Shown here: piece by piece, positions 42,501-53,094 of the stretch
How the letters are laid out: every line of letters begins with the position of its first letter
Numbering within the stretch: position 1 is the first letter of the stretch
Assembly (NCBI RefSeq): GCF_902459505.1
Contig: NC_047101.1
Coordinates: 10,107,168 to 10,171,167 of the forward strand
DNA length: 64,000 nt
Reading direction: 5' to 3'
From: Geotrypetes seraphini
Lineage: Eukaryota > Chordata > Amphibia > Gymnophiona > Dermophiidae
Translations under genes and position numbers: made by a program
The notes under the pieces: model-generated
The model's database searches: none
What the model saw: the letters and a program-made list of their open reading frames with translations, nothing else
What the model was told of the DNA's origin: nothing

Positions 42501-43120
42501 GCAAAAACTCTGCCAGCCTCTACAGGCCTGATGTGATTGCTGCTTTGGAGGGGCTGCAGTGGAGCAGGACCAAGATACTTGGTGGTGCCTGGAGCCCCTG
42601 AATCTGTGTTTCTGGATTTGAAATGTCCTCTGGGAAGCCAATGCTCCCGAGTACTGCTGAAAACACCTTGAACCAAGAAAATTTCCCTAACTGGAGCCTC
42701 GTTGGGCCCGCAGTTTGCTGTCCAGTAAGGACTTGGGCTTAAGATCCACCAAACTGGCCAACAGATTGTCAAAACCCTTGCTAAAGAACAATTGCACTAT
42801 AAAGGGGGAGCTTACTGAATGTTGTCTTAGAGACTGGATCTCATTGCCTGGAACCCATTGCCTGATCCAGAGCATTTTGCAGGCAGAGATGGCATAAGCA
42901 GAGACCTTACTCAAGACCCTAAAAAGGTCATACAGCGCATCATCTACATAATCAACCACAGCCAGAAGGAACTGGGGGGGGGGGGGGAGTCACCGCTGTC
43001 GTTCGGGTCTCCCACCAAGCTGAGCTTTGAATGGCATACTCGGGCACCAAATGACACCACTGATGTCGCGGCCCTCAAATTGTCTCTTAATGACAAAGTC
43101 CAGTCAAGGTTTCATTAAAA
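39578..43120 (-). mobile_element. DIRS-type retroelement fossil in C5orf15 intron 1
   Basis: A degraded tyrosine-recombinase retrotransposon of the DIRS class on the minus strand. Parts in order: a gag-like stretch about 42960-42690, a spacer, reverse transcriptase about 42470-41990 (YFIVPKRDSDNWRPILDLKS and KFLASLDLTENYLHI), and a recombinase-like region about 41110-40600. Inverted end sequences typical of DIRS are visible at about 39578-39625 and 40065-40125. It is broken in many places, roughly ten or more, and is clearly old. A SINE is inserted at 41815-41985. The outer limits are estimates. Confidence 0.65.
41815..41985 (-). repeat. SINE inserted in the DIRS fossil
   Basis: Left edge is (TTTCAAG)n, then TTTATATACCGCCTATCAAG, GTCTAAGCGG-like sequence, GGTACTCAAGCATTTTCCCT and GTGACTTGCCCAGGGTCACC. 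The tRNA-like head is missing. Confidence 0.75.
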
Positions 43121-44405
43121 ACAAGGAAAACAAAACTACCAAATCAGATGAACCAAATACCCAGAGAACGACACAGTTTAACAGAATTTCTCACCATCCC
43201 TGCAGTTGATATGTGTATGAATAGTTTACTTTAAGAATCTGTCTGGAATGTATCACATGAAGGGAAGCACCTTTAATGTTGACTGTCTTAGTTAATATCC
43301 TGTTCTATATTGGTTTTGGCAAAGAAACCAGTCAAACATTCTGATTCAGCCATGTTTCAGTTTTGGGTACGACAATGCCAGTGCTTTTTCAGATGAAACA
43401 AACTCCAACACCCCACCCCCAATGATCAAAAGTGCTACCTTTCCCACTACTGCTACGCTATCACTGGGCCTACTGGGCAGTAGCCATCCCTAATTACACC
43501 TCCCCCTTATCTCCACCATCAAAATGACTGCAGAGACCTGCTGCTGAAGTCTCAGCAGCCATTTTGATGGCAGAGATGACAAAGGATGGAGCAACAAGAG
43601 ATCATTCCTGCCCTGGTTTGGCTACTAGACTATCAGAATTTAAGGTGGATCCAGAGGGAGCAGGAATTAGTGCTGTTCAGGAAGAGGGTGTCAGTATGGT
43701 TTCAAATGGCCTTTAATGGACACTATGTTCATGATTGTGCACAAGAATGCACATTAACACTGCAGACAGCTTATTTCAATTACCATGGTAATAAAGGTAC
43801 TAGCTATGAAACCCAGATGCAGAAAAGATCAAAGACCCAAAGGCTGAGCACAGTTTATCCTCCCCACAAAAAAAACAACCACCAGGTAAGGAGATGTTAA
43901 AAGATTAGGCCTTTGTTCTGCTTTCAGCGTCAGCAAGGATTTCATACCAGCATGAAGGACCTGAGCTTTTTCTGGACCAAGAGACGGTGGATAAAGATTT
44001 TTAGGGGAAATGTGCTATAACTAAAGCACTGGGCTGCTGACATACAATATTCCTGTGCAGAATATCGAGGTTGATGTGAAGAAAAGCATTCCAGTACATA
44101 ACATGTATGTATTCAACACCCTGTGCACAGCTACAGTTTTCATATACAGAATAGCAATCCAGTCCAATTTTCAGCATAGACAGAAACTGTGCACAAAGGC
44201 CCAGATTCTGCAAAGTGCGTCCAGATTTTAGGCAGCTGTAGGTGTCCTACAGCTGTCTAATCAGCCAATCGGGACACACGTTTTTGTTTTGTTTTTTTAA
44301 TGCTCCCCAGGTAGGCCACCTATATTGAAGGTGCCTCCGGGAACCTAGGGAGGCCTGCAAGACCGCTTAAGCTCGCCTAAACCTAGGCAGTAGCCTTAGG
44401 TGAAC
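43121..44405. other. intron 1 sequence, no exon recognised
   Basis: Bases 43430-43600 hold a fragment of a hAT-like repeat with CAGCAGCCATTTTGATGG. Bases 44210-44400 are a palindromic MITE-like block (AGATTCTGCAAAGTGCG start). Otherwise unique. Confidence 0.35.
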
Positions 44406-44407
44406 CA

Positions 44408-45165
44408 AGGTTACATTACGGATTTCTATTCCGCCTATACCTTGCAGTTCAAGGCGGATTACAAAAGATTTGACTGGACATTTTCCAGTGAAGATACAAT
44501 TTTATTTTTTTTACAACAGAGGAGATATAGCTGGAAAGATTCCGAGGGGATTTACAAGTTGGATAGCAAATTGACAGTGCAGAACTGTGTGATATAAACA
44601 AATAGATTACATTTAGAGTAGGTAAGATTACAATACATTTCAGGGATCTGTTTACTTGGTAGGTGATTTGGGGAGGATTTTATAGGGGAGAATTATTTGG
44701 AGGTAGGTGAAGAGGGGTTAAGATATTTGGATGAATTTTTTGAAAAGCAGGGTTTTGATTTCTTTTTGGAATGTTTGTCGTCAGCAGGTTGGAGATGGAA
44801 TGGTTGAGTTTTGCTTCTTGTGTTGCCAGAAGGTTGTCAAACATTTTCTTGCGCTGTGTGCCTTTGAGTGGGGGGAAGGCAAAAGGGTTCGGGGTTCTTC
44901 TGTGTCTTGAGGTGAAGATCTGGTTTAAGCGGTTGTTTAGGTAGGAGGGGGAAGAGCCATTTAACGCTTTGAATAATAGGCAGTAGAATTTGAATTGAAT
45001 TCGTGCTTGTATGGGTAGCCAGTGAGAGTCTAAGAAGGCAGTTGTAATGTGATCATATTTTCTCAGGGAGTAGATCAGTCTAAGGGCAGTGTTTTGTATG
45101 GTCCTACGCGTCTCCCTAATAGAGCAAGAGACAATTACAGTGTAGGCCAGCAAAATGCTGGCATT
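44408..45165 (-). repeat. L2-like LINE, polymerase C-terminus and 3' end
   Basis: Minus frame 45168-44680 reads IQNTALRLIYSLRKYDHITT, SHWLPIQARIQFKFYCLLFK, ALNGSSPSYLNNRLNQIF and PNPFAFPPLKGTQRKKMF, the end of an L2-type polymerase. The 3' end in sense is CCGCCTTGAACTGCAAGG then a TAATG tail. Confidence 0.8.
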
Positions 45166-45173
45166 CATTGTAA

Positions 45174-45465
45174 GTAGACGCGGCCGCTACACTTATCGCG
45201 GCAAGGGATCTCCCTACCGTGATAAGTATAGTAGTCGTGGCCGCCTGTCCCCCCCCCTGACAATCGCCGGTAGGAAGGTGCCCAACCCATCCTGCCAGAG
45301 GATGCCCCCCTCTGGACCCCCCCAACCTCCTCCCCCCACTAACCTTTAATCGTTGGTCAGTCTTGCTACCAGCCGGCAGGCTCGCCTTGTCGAAATAAGA
45401 CGGGCCCGCCCCTTTCCGGCCCATCCCTGATAAGCCTAAAGCCTTAAGTGTAACAGCCACGTCTA
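45174..45465. mobile_element. palindromic GC-rich MITE
   Basis: Ends GTAGACGCGGCCGCTACACT and AGTGTAACAGCCACGTCTAC are inverted. TTATCGCGGCAAGGGATC and CCCTACCGTGATAAG near the left form a further small hairpin. Inserted beside the LINE above. Confidence 0.6.
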
Positions 45466-45469
45466 CTCT

Positions 45470-46445
45470 CATCTTGATTCTGTAACCAGCATCTGTAACA
45501 TGGGCTAAAATGCACCGTTATTCATCACGGTAAGGCACAAAACTCATTAAGACACAGATTTACATATTGGTTGCATTAAACAATGCATTCGTATACAGCC
45601 TCATGCTACATAATTAAAAAGCAATCCTTATTTCATGATGAATAACTTTTGGACTAGAAATCAAAAATGTATTTAACACAAGCAATACACAGAAGCAAAC
45701 TAGCGCTTAAGGTCTCTGAGCTTATATAAACAGTTGCCATTAGTCTTCCAGAATGCAACCTTTATAGAAAATGATGGTACAGATTTAGAATTCGAAGTGT
45801 TCAAGAATGTATGAAAACTTTCTCAGCAGAACAGACATCAACAGTATGATTACAGACAATTTTATGAAATATCTTATAATGTTCACATGGACCTGGCACC
45901 ATATAGTATAGCAAAAGGAAAAGCATCATATTCCTAAGGTAAAGTGTTGAGCAGATGTTACCTGAATTAAGACCTTCTTAGCAAAAAAGACCAAAAGGAT
46001 ATCTAACTAGAATTAAAGAAAAAAGGTCTCAAAGTTATCCACAATAACGTAACAAACAAGAAAAAAGCGGGGTAATAATCAACCAAGTAACATTAAATTA
46101 AATATAACTGCAAAATATTGCCCACTTAAATATAATAGTACTACTAATAAAGGCGGAGAAGGACATCATAGTGACATAAGGATCAGATCTTAGAATCTCT
46201 TATGACTCAAGCCATTCCAGATCCCTATCCTGACAAACAGGCTCTAATCATCTGTCCAAATCCTCCAACCACCTACAGGTGAAGTCAATGTGCAAATACT
46301 ATGCACTAAAAGTGCTCTACTTTTTTTTTTTTAACCCTAATTGGTTCAATCAAAAAATGAAATTATTATTAAAGCACTGGCACCACTTATCTTAAACTAA
46401 AACTTAATTTTATAGACCGGGTCGTCAACCAAAAGGTGCTTGACT
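45470..46445. other. unique AT-rich intron 1 sequence
   Basis: No repeats or exons recognised, apart from a short LINE-like tail at 46405-46450 (GGTTTACAACAG on the right). Confidence 0.35.
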
Positions 46446-46455
46446 CGGTTTACAA

Positions 46456-46725
46456 CAGTGGTCTCAAACTCAAACCCTTTGCAGGGCCACATTTTGGATT
46501 TGTAGGTACTTGGAGAGCCTCAGAAAAAATAGTTCTCTTATTAAAGAAATGACAATTTTGCATGAGGTAAAACTCTTTATAGTTTATAAATATTTCCTTT
46601 TGGCTAAGTCTTAATAATAATATTGTAATTTATAGCTACAGAGACATGATCAAGAAACAGTTTTATTTTACTTTTGTACGTGGCGGGCCGCATGTGGCCC
46701 CCGGACCGTGAGTTTGAGACCACTG
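46456..46725. mobile_element. non-autonomous hAT element
   Basis: Ends CAGTGGTCTCAAACTCAAAC and GTGAGTTTGAGACCACTG with perfect 8-bp duplications GTTTACAA at 46448-46455 and 46726-46733. AT-rich interior; GCAGGGCCACATTTTGG near the left end and GGCCGCATGTGGCCC near the right are typical of this hAT group. Confidence 0.9.
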
Positions 46726-46734
46726 GTTTACAAT

Positions 46735-47755
46735 AATGTAAGTATAGTACATAAATATGCAAGAATATAATCCAGAATAGCTTAGTTTCCAAAGTGTTTA
46801 GTAAACGGTCTTCTTAGACTCCAGCTCTAATTTGATAATCTTCCGACGCATGGATATATGTATTTTCTTCACTAACTGTCCACAGTGATCGTATCAATCC
46901 CTCAGATCTTTATCTGTGGAATCCTCAAAAACTGTGCCCTCCTGAGTAAAACTGAGGATACTGATCCCAAACTTTGTGACAAACTTTAAGTCTTCACACA
47001 GAAGCATCTTGTATTTAAACTAAACTTCTTATATTTAAACTACTGCTCTTAATTTGCTATATAGTCCCTGTATTTAAACTGCTGCACAGTCGTGTATGTC
47101 CAAACATTTAAATCTACTGTATAATCTTGTATGTCCAATTACACTCCATTGTGAATGTTTACTTGTAGACCGTTCTGAGCTACTGGAAGGACGGGATAAA
47201 AATATAAATAAATAAAATTAATATTTATCCACATGGTGTTAACATGACGCTTTTGACCTCCAGTGAGTTAAAATGAGGGGAGTGGGCAGAGACGATGGAG
47301 AAAAAATGTGGATTCGATCTGGAGCTTCCTAAGTATTCTGCATAGTTTCTACAGAACTAAGTTCTTGGACTCCATCCAGAGGTTTGCATATACTTACTTT
47401 TAGAGGAAGTACAAAGTCATTGTTTAACTTTACTAGTACATGGATATTATTTTAGTCCAAGAAAATCTGAGTAAATATGTTTATTTTGGCATAGTTAACG
47501 CTCATTTTCTTTCAGATCTTTCAATCAAGAAACAAACTGTGTTCATTTTAAAAGTATAATTGAAAATGTTAACTTGCTCATAGAAAATGACACTGTATCT
47601 AACAGCTGATGTGATATGGGTTTACTAAAAGGATTCACGGAATTTGATCCAATAGGCATTAACTATCGGCAAACAGTTGTCAGACGTGCATGTGTGCTTA
47701 GATTACTTGAAAGTACTGTAATGGCGATTTTGAGAAAAGGCATTATTTGAGTGCA
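46735..47755. other. intron 1, mostly unique
   Basis: A SINE or LINE tail occurs at about 47150-47217 (TGTAGACCGTTCTGAGCTAC then AAATAAATAAAAT). No exon recognised. Confidence 0.35.
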
Positions 47756-47759
47756 GGCT

Positions 47760-48365
47760 GAGAGAGGACTTTATAGGAATTAGGTGAAAGATTAGAAAGG
47801 AGAAGGAAGAGTAGAGGTGGGGCTTAAGGGGAGGGGTGTAGACTGAGGGTGACCTTTATTTGATAAGGAGAGTCTTTACCATTTTCCGGAATGTCATTAA
47901 AGAGTTCTGTAGTCTGAGTTGAGGGGGGAGTTGGTTCCAGAGATGGGGAATGAAGTAGCTGTAGGAGCGTTTGCGGGCAGTTTCTGAGAGGAGGGACCTT
48001 CCGGGGGGAATGCATAGGCATGTCTCCGATTCTGAGCGGAGGGTGCGGGTGGGGATGTAGAAGGGTAGCTTGGATTTTATGTAGTAGGGGGTGGTGGCAT
48101 AAATTCTTTTATGCGTTATTGCCAGGGCCTAGAATGCACAGCGCTGGCTAATTGGGAGCCAGTGTTCAGCGAGGAATGCTGGGGAGATGGGATCATGATA
48201 GTTGAGGCTGTGTAGGAGGCGGATAGTTGCATTTTGGACCCGTTGGAGACGCTTGAGATTTTTTTGGGGTTAGTCCATTAAATAGGGAGTTGCAGTAATC
48301 CATTCTGGAGAGGACATATGCGTAGAGGAGTTGGGCCAGGTCAGGTGTGGAGATGTACTGTAATG
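47760..48365 (-). repeat. L2-like LINE polymerase fragment
   Basis: On the minus strand LLYAYVLSRMDYCNSLFNGL is readable near 48340-48280, followed downstream by frame-broken polymerase C-terminal sequence (RNSSLMTFRKMVKTLLIK-type near 47910-47860). It is more diverged than the other L2-like copies. Confidence 0.65.
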
Positions 48366-48448
48366 GCTTGAGCTCAACTTCCGTCAGCTAACATAAGAAT
48401 GCCTGTCCAGTAAAAAGGTGTCTCCGTTATAGGGCAAAACAGGCAATA

Positions 48449-48801
48449 CACTTCTCCCTCCGTATTCACGGTTTCGATTATTCACGGTTTTTAGCTTGCT
48501 TGCTTGCTGGCTCCTTCCCCCCCCCTCCCCTCCCCTCCCCCAATTACATCAGCTTGCATAGAGAAATCGCCGATTCCAAGCGTTTACAGAGAAAATCGCT
48601 GATTCCCAGCACTTTCTTCACCGTACTTTGCCTCTCCTTCAGGAACAGGCCAGGTCTCCCACCATGTTATTCGCGGTTTCACCATATTTACGATGGTTTT
48701 TAACAGAAAACAAAGAATAACATATGAAAAGGTTATTCGTGGTTTTTCTGTATTTGAGGTTCTGTTAATCCCCTTTCACAGCGAAAAGGGAGGGAGAAGT
48801 G
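48449..48801. mobile_element. TA-flanked Tigger-like MITE
   Basis: Ends CACTTCTCCCTCCGTATTCA and AAAAGGGAGGGAGAAGTG with TA at 48447-48448 and 48802-48803. More than 85 percent like 12674-12996 by eye. Confidence 0.75.
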
Positions 48802-48954
48802 TATGATTGTTCAGGTATGCTGCTGGGGAAAAGGCTGGTGCCCTACTTTGTGCCAGAAGGAAGAGGGCAGTAACTTCAGTAATTCCATTCGACGGTTTCT
48901 CAGCTTTAAGCACAGTGTTCCTATCGGGTTCAGGGGATTTTTTTTTTTTTGGGG

Positions 48955-49065
48955 GGGAGGGGGGTTTCCACTGGGGCAATGGGGATTAAGTGGCTTGGCC
49001 AGGGGTCACCGAGGAGCAGGCTGGGATTCGAACCCACAGCCTTAGGGTGGGAGTCTCACATTCAT
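48955..49065 (-). repeat. SINE remnant next to the promoter
   Basis: CACTGGGGCAATGGGGATTA, GGCTTGGCCAGGGGTCACCG and TTCGAACCCACAGCCTTAGG are the reverse of the tRNA-SINE body and B box. Confidence 0.6.
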
Positions 49066-49239
49066 TGTTATTCATTTTTTTTGCTGCCATGCAACGAACG
49101 GGTCGGGCTCAAATCGGGGGTCCAAGCACTGTCGGACCCCCCCCGGGCACGTTATTTAGTCCTTCACCTTCCAGGCTTTTGCAAGTGGCGGTTTGAGCTG
49201 GGGCCGCAAATGCATCGTTTTAGCTTTACAGCCCCTGCC

Positions 49240-49620
49240 CCTCCCCCAATCTTACCGCACGCGCGCCGCTAACGGACCCGGGAGCGGAGTCTGCAGACCC
49301 CCCCCCCCCCCCGAACTGAAGAGAGGGGTGGGGCCCTGAACCTGGCCTCCACTTACCGCTATCCCCGGCGGCGGCGGTGAGGAGGAGGCTGAGGAGCAGG
49401 AGGGCTGAGGCAGAGGCGCCACCGCAGAGCCACTTGCGCGCCGCCATCTTTGCGCGACGGGACGTGGAAGCTGCTGTCTTCGACGTCAGAGGCGGCCCGC
49501 GTGACCCTGAAGGAAGGGGGCGGGGGGGAGAGAGCGCATTTCCGATTGGACGAGCCCTCACGCGGGGCGGTCCTTCGTCGCATAGGGAGAGGGGGCGGGG
49601 CTTTCCTCCCAGGGCAGAGC
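49240..49620 (-). promoter_or_regulatory. C5orf15: CpG-rich promoter and 5' UTR of C5orf15
   Basis: CpG density is far above the surroundings. Upstream of the start codon (higher coordinates) are a CCAAT box on the minus strand (CCAATC, 49549-49544), GC boxes GGGGGCGGGG at about 49516-49525 and 49591-49600, and a CRE-like TGACGTCG at about 49479-49486. No TATA box. A typical housekeeping-type promoter; the exact start site is not visible. Confidence 0.7.
49357..49447 (-). CDS. C5orf15: C5orf15 (KCT2), coding exon 1: signal peptide
   Basis: ATG at 49447-49445 in good context (CAAAGATGG). It encodes MAARKWLCGGASASALLLLS LLLTAAAGDS, a textbook signal peptide of about 27 residues, and one base of the next Gly codon. 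The donor is AGCG|GTAAGTGG at 49357/49356. The first base plus the two bases of exon 2 make GGC, so the frame continues as [14 protein letters not shown] longer open frame begins at 49561 but its extra 38 residues are low-complexity 5' UTR; the downstream start gives the signal peptide at the N-terminus, so it is preferred. Confidence 0.9.
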
Positions 49621-49936
49621 ACGCATGCAGATCCGGTTGTGAGAAAAATACGTTATTGCTTAACCCAGGGATTTTTTTTTTTTTTTTAACCAGTGCTGCC
49701 TGCAGCTAACACTCTTCCCCCCACCCAAAAAAAAAAAAAAAAAGCAAACGGGGTGTAAAAAAAAGTTCTGAAAATGAGGCAATTTATTGACTTTGTAGCT
49801 AGAGCAAAGAATAAGTGGGTAGCACCGTAGGGGCATAGGCAGAAGTCCATGGGGGAAGCACCTATTCTTATACCCAAGCCCCACCAACTAAATTGCTTCT
49901 TAGCCCAAGTTGGCAGAATTCTTTCTAGCCACCAGT

Positions 49937-50517
49937 AAAAAACAAAGGAATTGACCCCAAAATATCCACAAAGAAGAAAATCCAGAGAAAACCAGAAAAA
50001 CTCGGTGGAGTGACGATGTTCCCAAATGGACTTTATTTGAAAGTATCAAAGTTCCAAAGGTACACTAAAATCATCCACATAAAATAATTCCATCCACATA
50101 AAAGTAAATCATCCACATAAGAGTCTTAAAGGACCTAGTCCGCTAGGGATACAGGATCCAACACGGTCCGCGTTTCGACAAAAAGTCGTCTTCAGGGGTC
50201 CCTGGGGGTCCTATAAAGGTTAGTACGTGGGAAACAATTGTGTGGTGAGCCGGAAGTGAGACACTGCTTTCCCACGTACTCACCTTTATAGGACGCCCCA
50301 GGGACCCCTGAAGAAGACTTTTTGTCGAAACGCGGACCGTGTTGGGTCCTATATCCCTAGCGGACTAGGTCCTTTAAGGCTCTTATGTGGATGATTTACT
50401 TTTATGTGGATGGAATTATTTTATGTGGATGATTTTAGTGTACCTTTGGAACTTTGATACTTTCAAATAAAGTCCATTTGGGAACATCGTCACTCCACCG
50501 AGTTTTTCTGGTTTTCC
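49937..50517. mobile_element. insertion with 530-bp near-perfect palindrome
   Basis: Bases 49987-50516 are self-complementary around 50251, with arms of about 230 bp at roughly 95 percent identity. Outer flanks are direct repeats AGCCACCAGT at 49927-49936 and 50518-50527, so the whole block inserted as a unit. The left side starts with an A-rich run (AAAAAACAAAGG). Each arm holds CTGAAGA then a small hairpin then GAAAC (50308-50331 on plus; the mirror on minus). It lies between the C5orf15 promoter and the VDAC1 3' end. Class unknown. Confidence 0.75.
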
Positions 50518-51354
50518 AGCCACCAGTGCCAGCACTCCTCACCCATGCACAGGAATGCTGGCCTAAGCAGCTGGAAAGCACACTGCCAACTTCCTCACGG
50601 GGGGAAGGCTCACTCAGCACGCAGAGCGCTTCAGCTAGCAGGGCTTAAGTAACCCACACCAGCCATTCTGGATAGTGCAGTTTGGAAAGTCCAAGCCCAA
50701 AGGGTGGGAGGGCCTCAGGTTCATAAGTACTCCCCTCCCCCAGCTTCTCCATCAAATTGTTAGTGGCTGACATGTGGTTGCATTGATCAAAGAGATGTAG
50801 AACAATAAAAGGTTAAGAACCTCTACTTAACCTCCTTTCTTCTAACTGTGCACCCCCTGAAAAATCCACCTTGAGCATTGATTGGAAGGTAAGAGGTTAT
50901 TATACATTCCCTTTATGAGTTTCTCATTTATCAAGCTTCTGCTGTCACACATCAAGAAACATATCTGAGCAGTCTACAATAATTAGCTTTACTTTTAAAT
51001 ATCAGCAATTGCTGTGATCATTCTACAGATAAATAAATATGAGACAGTGGTAGTTTTTTTTTCTAACTGCACTAATTAAACTAATTTCTTGACCAGCTTT
51101 CAGGACCTAGAAGCCCTTGCTCACAACCCAAAAACAGAATGCACAAAAGATGACAGTTGTCAGCAAATGCAAACAACTTGCAAAAAAAACCCCATTTCAA
51201 TAATAGTTATAACAGATAAACTAAAAATATTTATGACACTGCAAACAATCTGTCCACAGCAGCTGACCCCCCAAAATATTGTACAAAAATGATTTCTCAG
51301 AAAAAGGTTTTCTACTACCTTATTTTTTAAAAAAATTTTATAGGGTATTATATA

Positions 51355-51698
51355 CAGTAAAACCTTGGATTGCAAGTTACTTGGTTTGCAAGTGTTTTGC
51401 AAGACAAGCAAAACATTTTATTATATCTTGCAATACAAGTACATACAGTATACACACTTCACAACTGAGCCGATGGTTCTTCGCTCTCTGATGCTGCAGG
51501 AGTGTAGTGACTGTTCTAAACGAGCGAGGTCTTGCAATACAAGTGCGTATAGTATTTTGTATTAAAGTTTCTGGGTTGTGGAACGAATCGTCTGAGATTC
51601 CATTATTTCCTATGGGGAAATTCACTTTGATATACAAGTGCTTTGGATTACAAGCATGCTTCTGGAACGAATTATGCTCGCAAACCAAGGTTTAACTG
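51355..51698. mobile_element. Tigger-like MITE
   Basis: Ends CAGTAAAACCTTGGATTGCA and CAAACCAAGGTTTAACTG are inverted, with TA at the left. The words CTTTGATATACAAGTGCTTT and GGAACGAATTATGCTCGCAA match a MITE common in many vertebrates. Related to 54664-55394. Confidence 0.8.
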
Positions 51699-52014
51699 TG
51701 CTTCTTTCTTCTAACTGTATCCATGACACCCTGTAGATAAAAAGGAAGTGGTGATGGGACAGGAACAACATGAGCAGAGGTGCTGGATTAGGGGGAAAGA
51801 CATAGAACGCAGTTCTACTGCTCATTTCAAATTCAAGTACATCTGGGGCATTCTACTGTATCCTTTTCCTTCAATGTATCGTAAACCATTTTGGATGACT
51901 CTCTTCATGAAAAAGCGGTTAATAAATCCCAATAAAGTGTTAAATATTGGGTTTTGACCCTCCACAAGAAGGCTTTACCATTAATGTGCTGAGTAGGTAA
52001 GCAAATGTTTAGAA

Positions 52015-52168
52015 GAGTCCTCAAATCCAGTCCTCGAGTTCCTCAACACAGCCTGATTTTCAGGATTTTCACAATGAATATGCATGAGATCTATAAAGGT
52101 TTTCTGTGAAAATCCTGAAAACCAGGTTGCACTGTGGGACCTCAAGGACTAGATTTGAAGACCCCCTA
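52015..52168. mobile_element. degenerate palindromic hAT MITE
   Basis: GAGTCCTCAAATCCAGTCCT at the left and AGGACTAGATTTGAAGACCC at the right are inverted. Perfect duplications GTTTAGAA at 52007-52014 and 52169-52176. The outermost bases have diverged from the CAG...CTG pattern. Confidence 0.75.
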
Positions 52169-52234
52169 GTTTAGAATGGCATACATATCACATTTGTGCA
52201 TAAATGTGAAATTATGCAAGCACTATTCTGTAAA

Positions 52235-52540
52235 TTGTAAAGACCTAGAGCAATTGCTTTCGCCCACTACTTATGAGGAATTTAGGAAGCGTCTAAAAAC
52301 ACACCTGTTCCTAAAGCATCTAGACAACTGATTCCTCTCATCTCTCTCCCCTCTACAGCGATTAACTTGTCCTATTGATCACTCTCTCCTCAACAATGGA
52401 TTTCCTGTCCTATTAATTCTCTTTCTTCCACCCCTCTTAAAGTCAATCAATTTGTACCTTTGCTTAATCTTCTGTAAACCGCATAGAACTTCACGGTATT
52501 GCGGTATATAAGCTGTTATTATTATTATTATTAAATTTAA
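52235..52540 (+). repeat. L2-like LINE 3' end
   Basis: Starts in the final codons of the polymerase (ACTTATGAGGAATTTAGGAA reading TYEEFRK), then the 3' UTR and GTAAACCGCATAGAACTTCA with a (TTA)n tail. Same family as 24040-25495. Confidence 0.75.
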
Positions 52541-53090
52541 CTTTATGCATATTTTTATAGGTAGGCATACACAGGGCTTAATTTGTAGATAAAAAAGAAG
52601 TGGAACTATGGTGCTGGGACAGGAACAACAGGAGCAGAGTTGCTGGATTAGGGGATCATCACTATTCTCTGCTCCTCTTCAGGCTCACCACCTACCCTCC
52701 TCTCTCCTGCGGGCTGCTTGGAAGGGAGGGGGATACAGCAGAATGCCCTAGCTGTACTGGAGTATGAAAAGAAGAGGTAAAACTGTGTTCTATGTCCTTC
52801 CCCCACAAATAAGCTCTGGCATTTAGGTGTAAACACTTACTTAAGCTCTAAGGCTGGTTTAAATGCTCCTGCCTATCTATATGCTTATGTATCTGGTTAT
52901 GCTCCTTTTCTATACAGGAAAATAGGTGTCTTCATTAAACTAAGCACTACATAGGTGCTTTCTAGGAGCCTGACTGGGGAAGGGGGAGGGAAGCTGCATC
53001 CACAAACTCAAATGGATTTGCATGGAATGTTTTTTTGGGTTGTTTTTTTTTTTTTGTTTTTTTTTCCAGGGCTCAGACAGAGAGAAACAA
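52541..53090. other. intergenic sequence before the VDAC1 3' end
   Basis: GGACAGGAACAACAGGAGCA at 52616-52635 repeats the segment at 51755-51780. T-run at 53040-53067. No gene. Confidence 0.35.
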
Positions 53091-53094
53091 AGCA

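Noticed and set aside
49447-49561. Upstream start for C5orf15 at 49561
   Set aside because: It would put 38 low-complexity residues ahead of a perfect signal peptide. The ATG at 49447 has better context and fits the family.
49200-49700. Bidirectional promoter with a gene on the plus strand
   Set aside because: Plus-strand frames here have no domain and end in T-runs, and no donor fits a first exon with coding sequence downstream.
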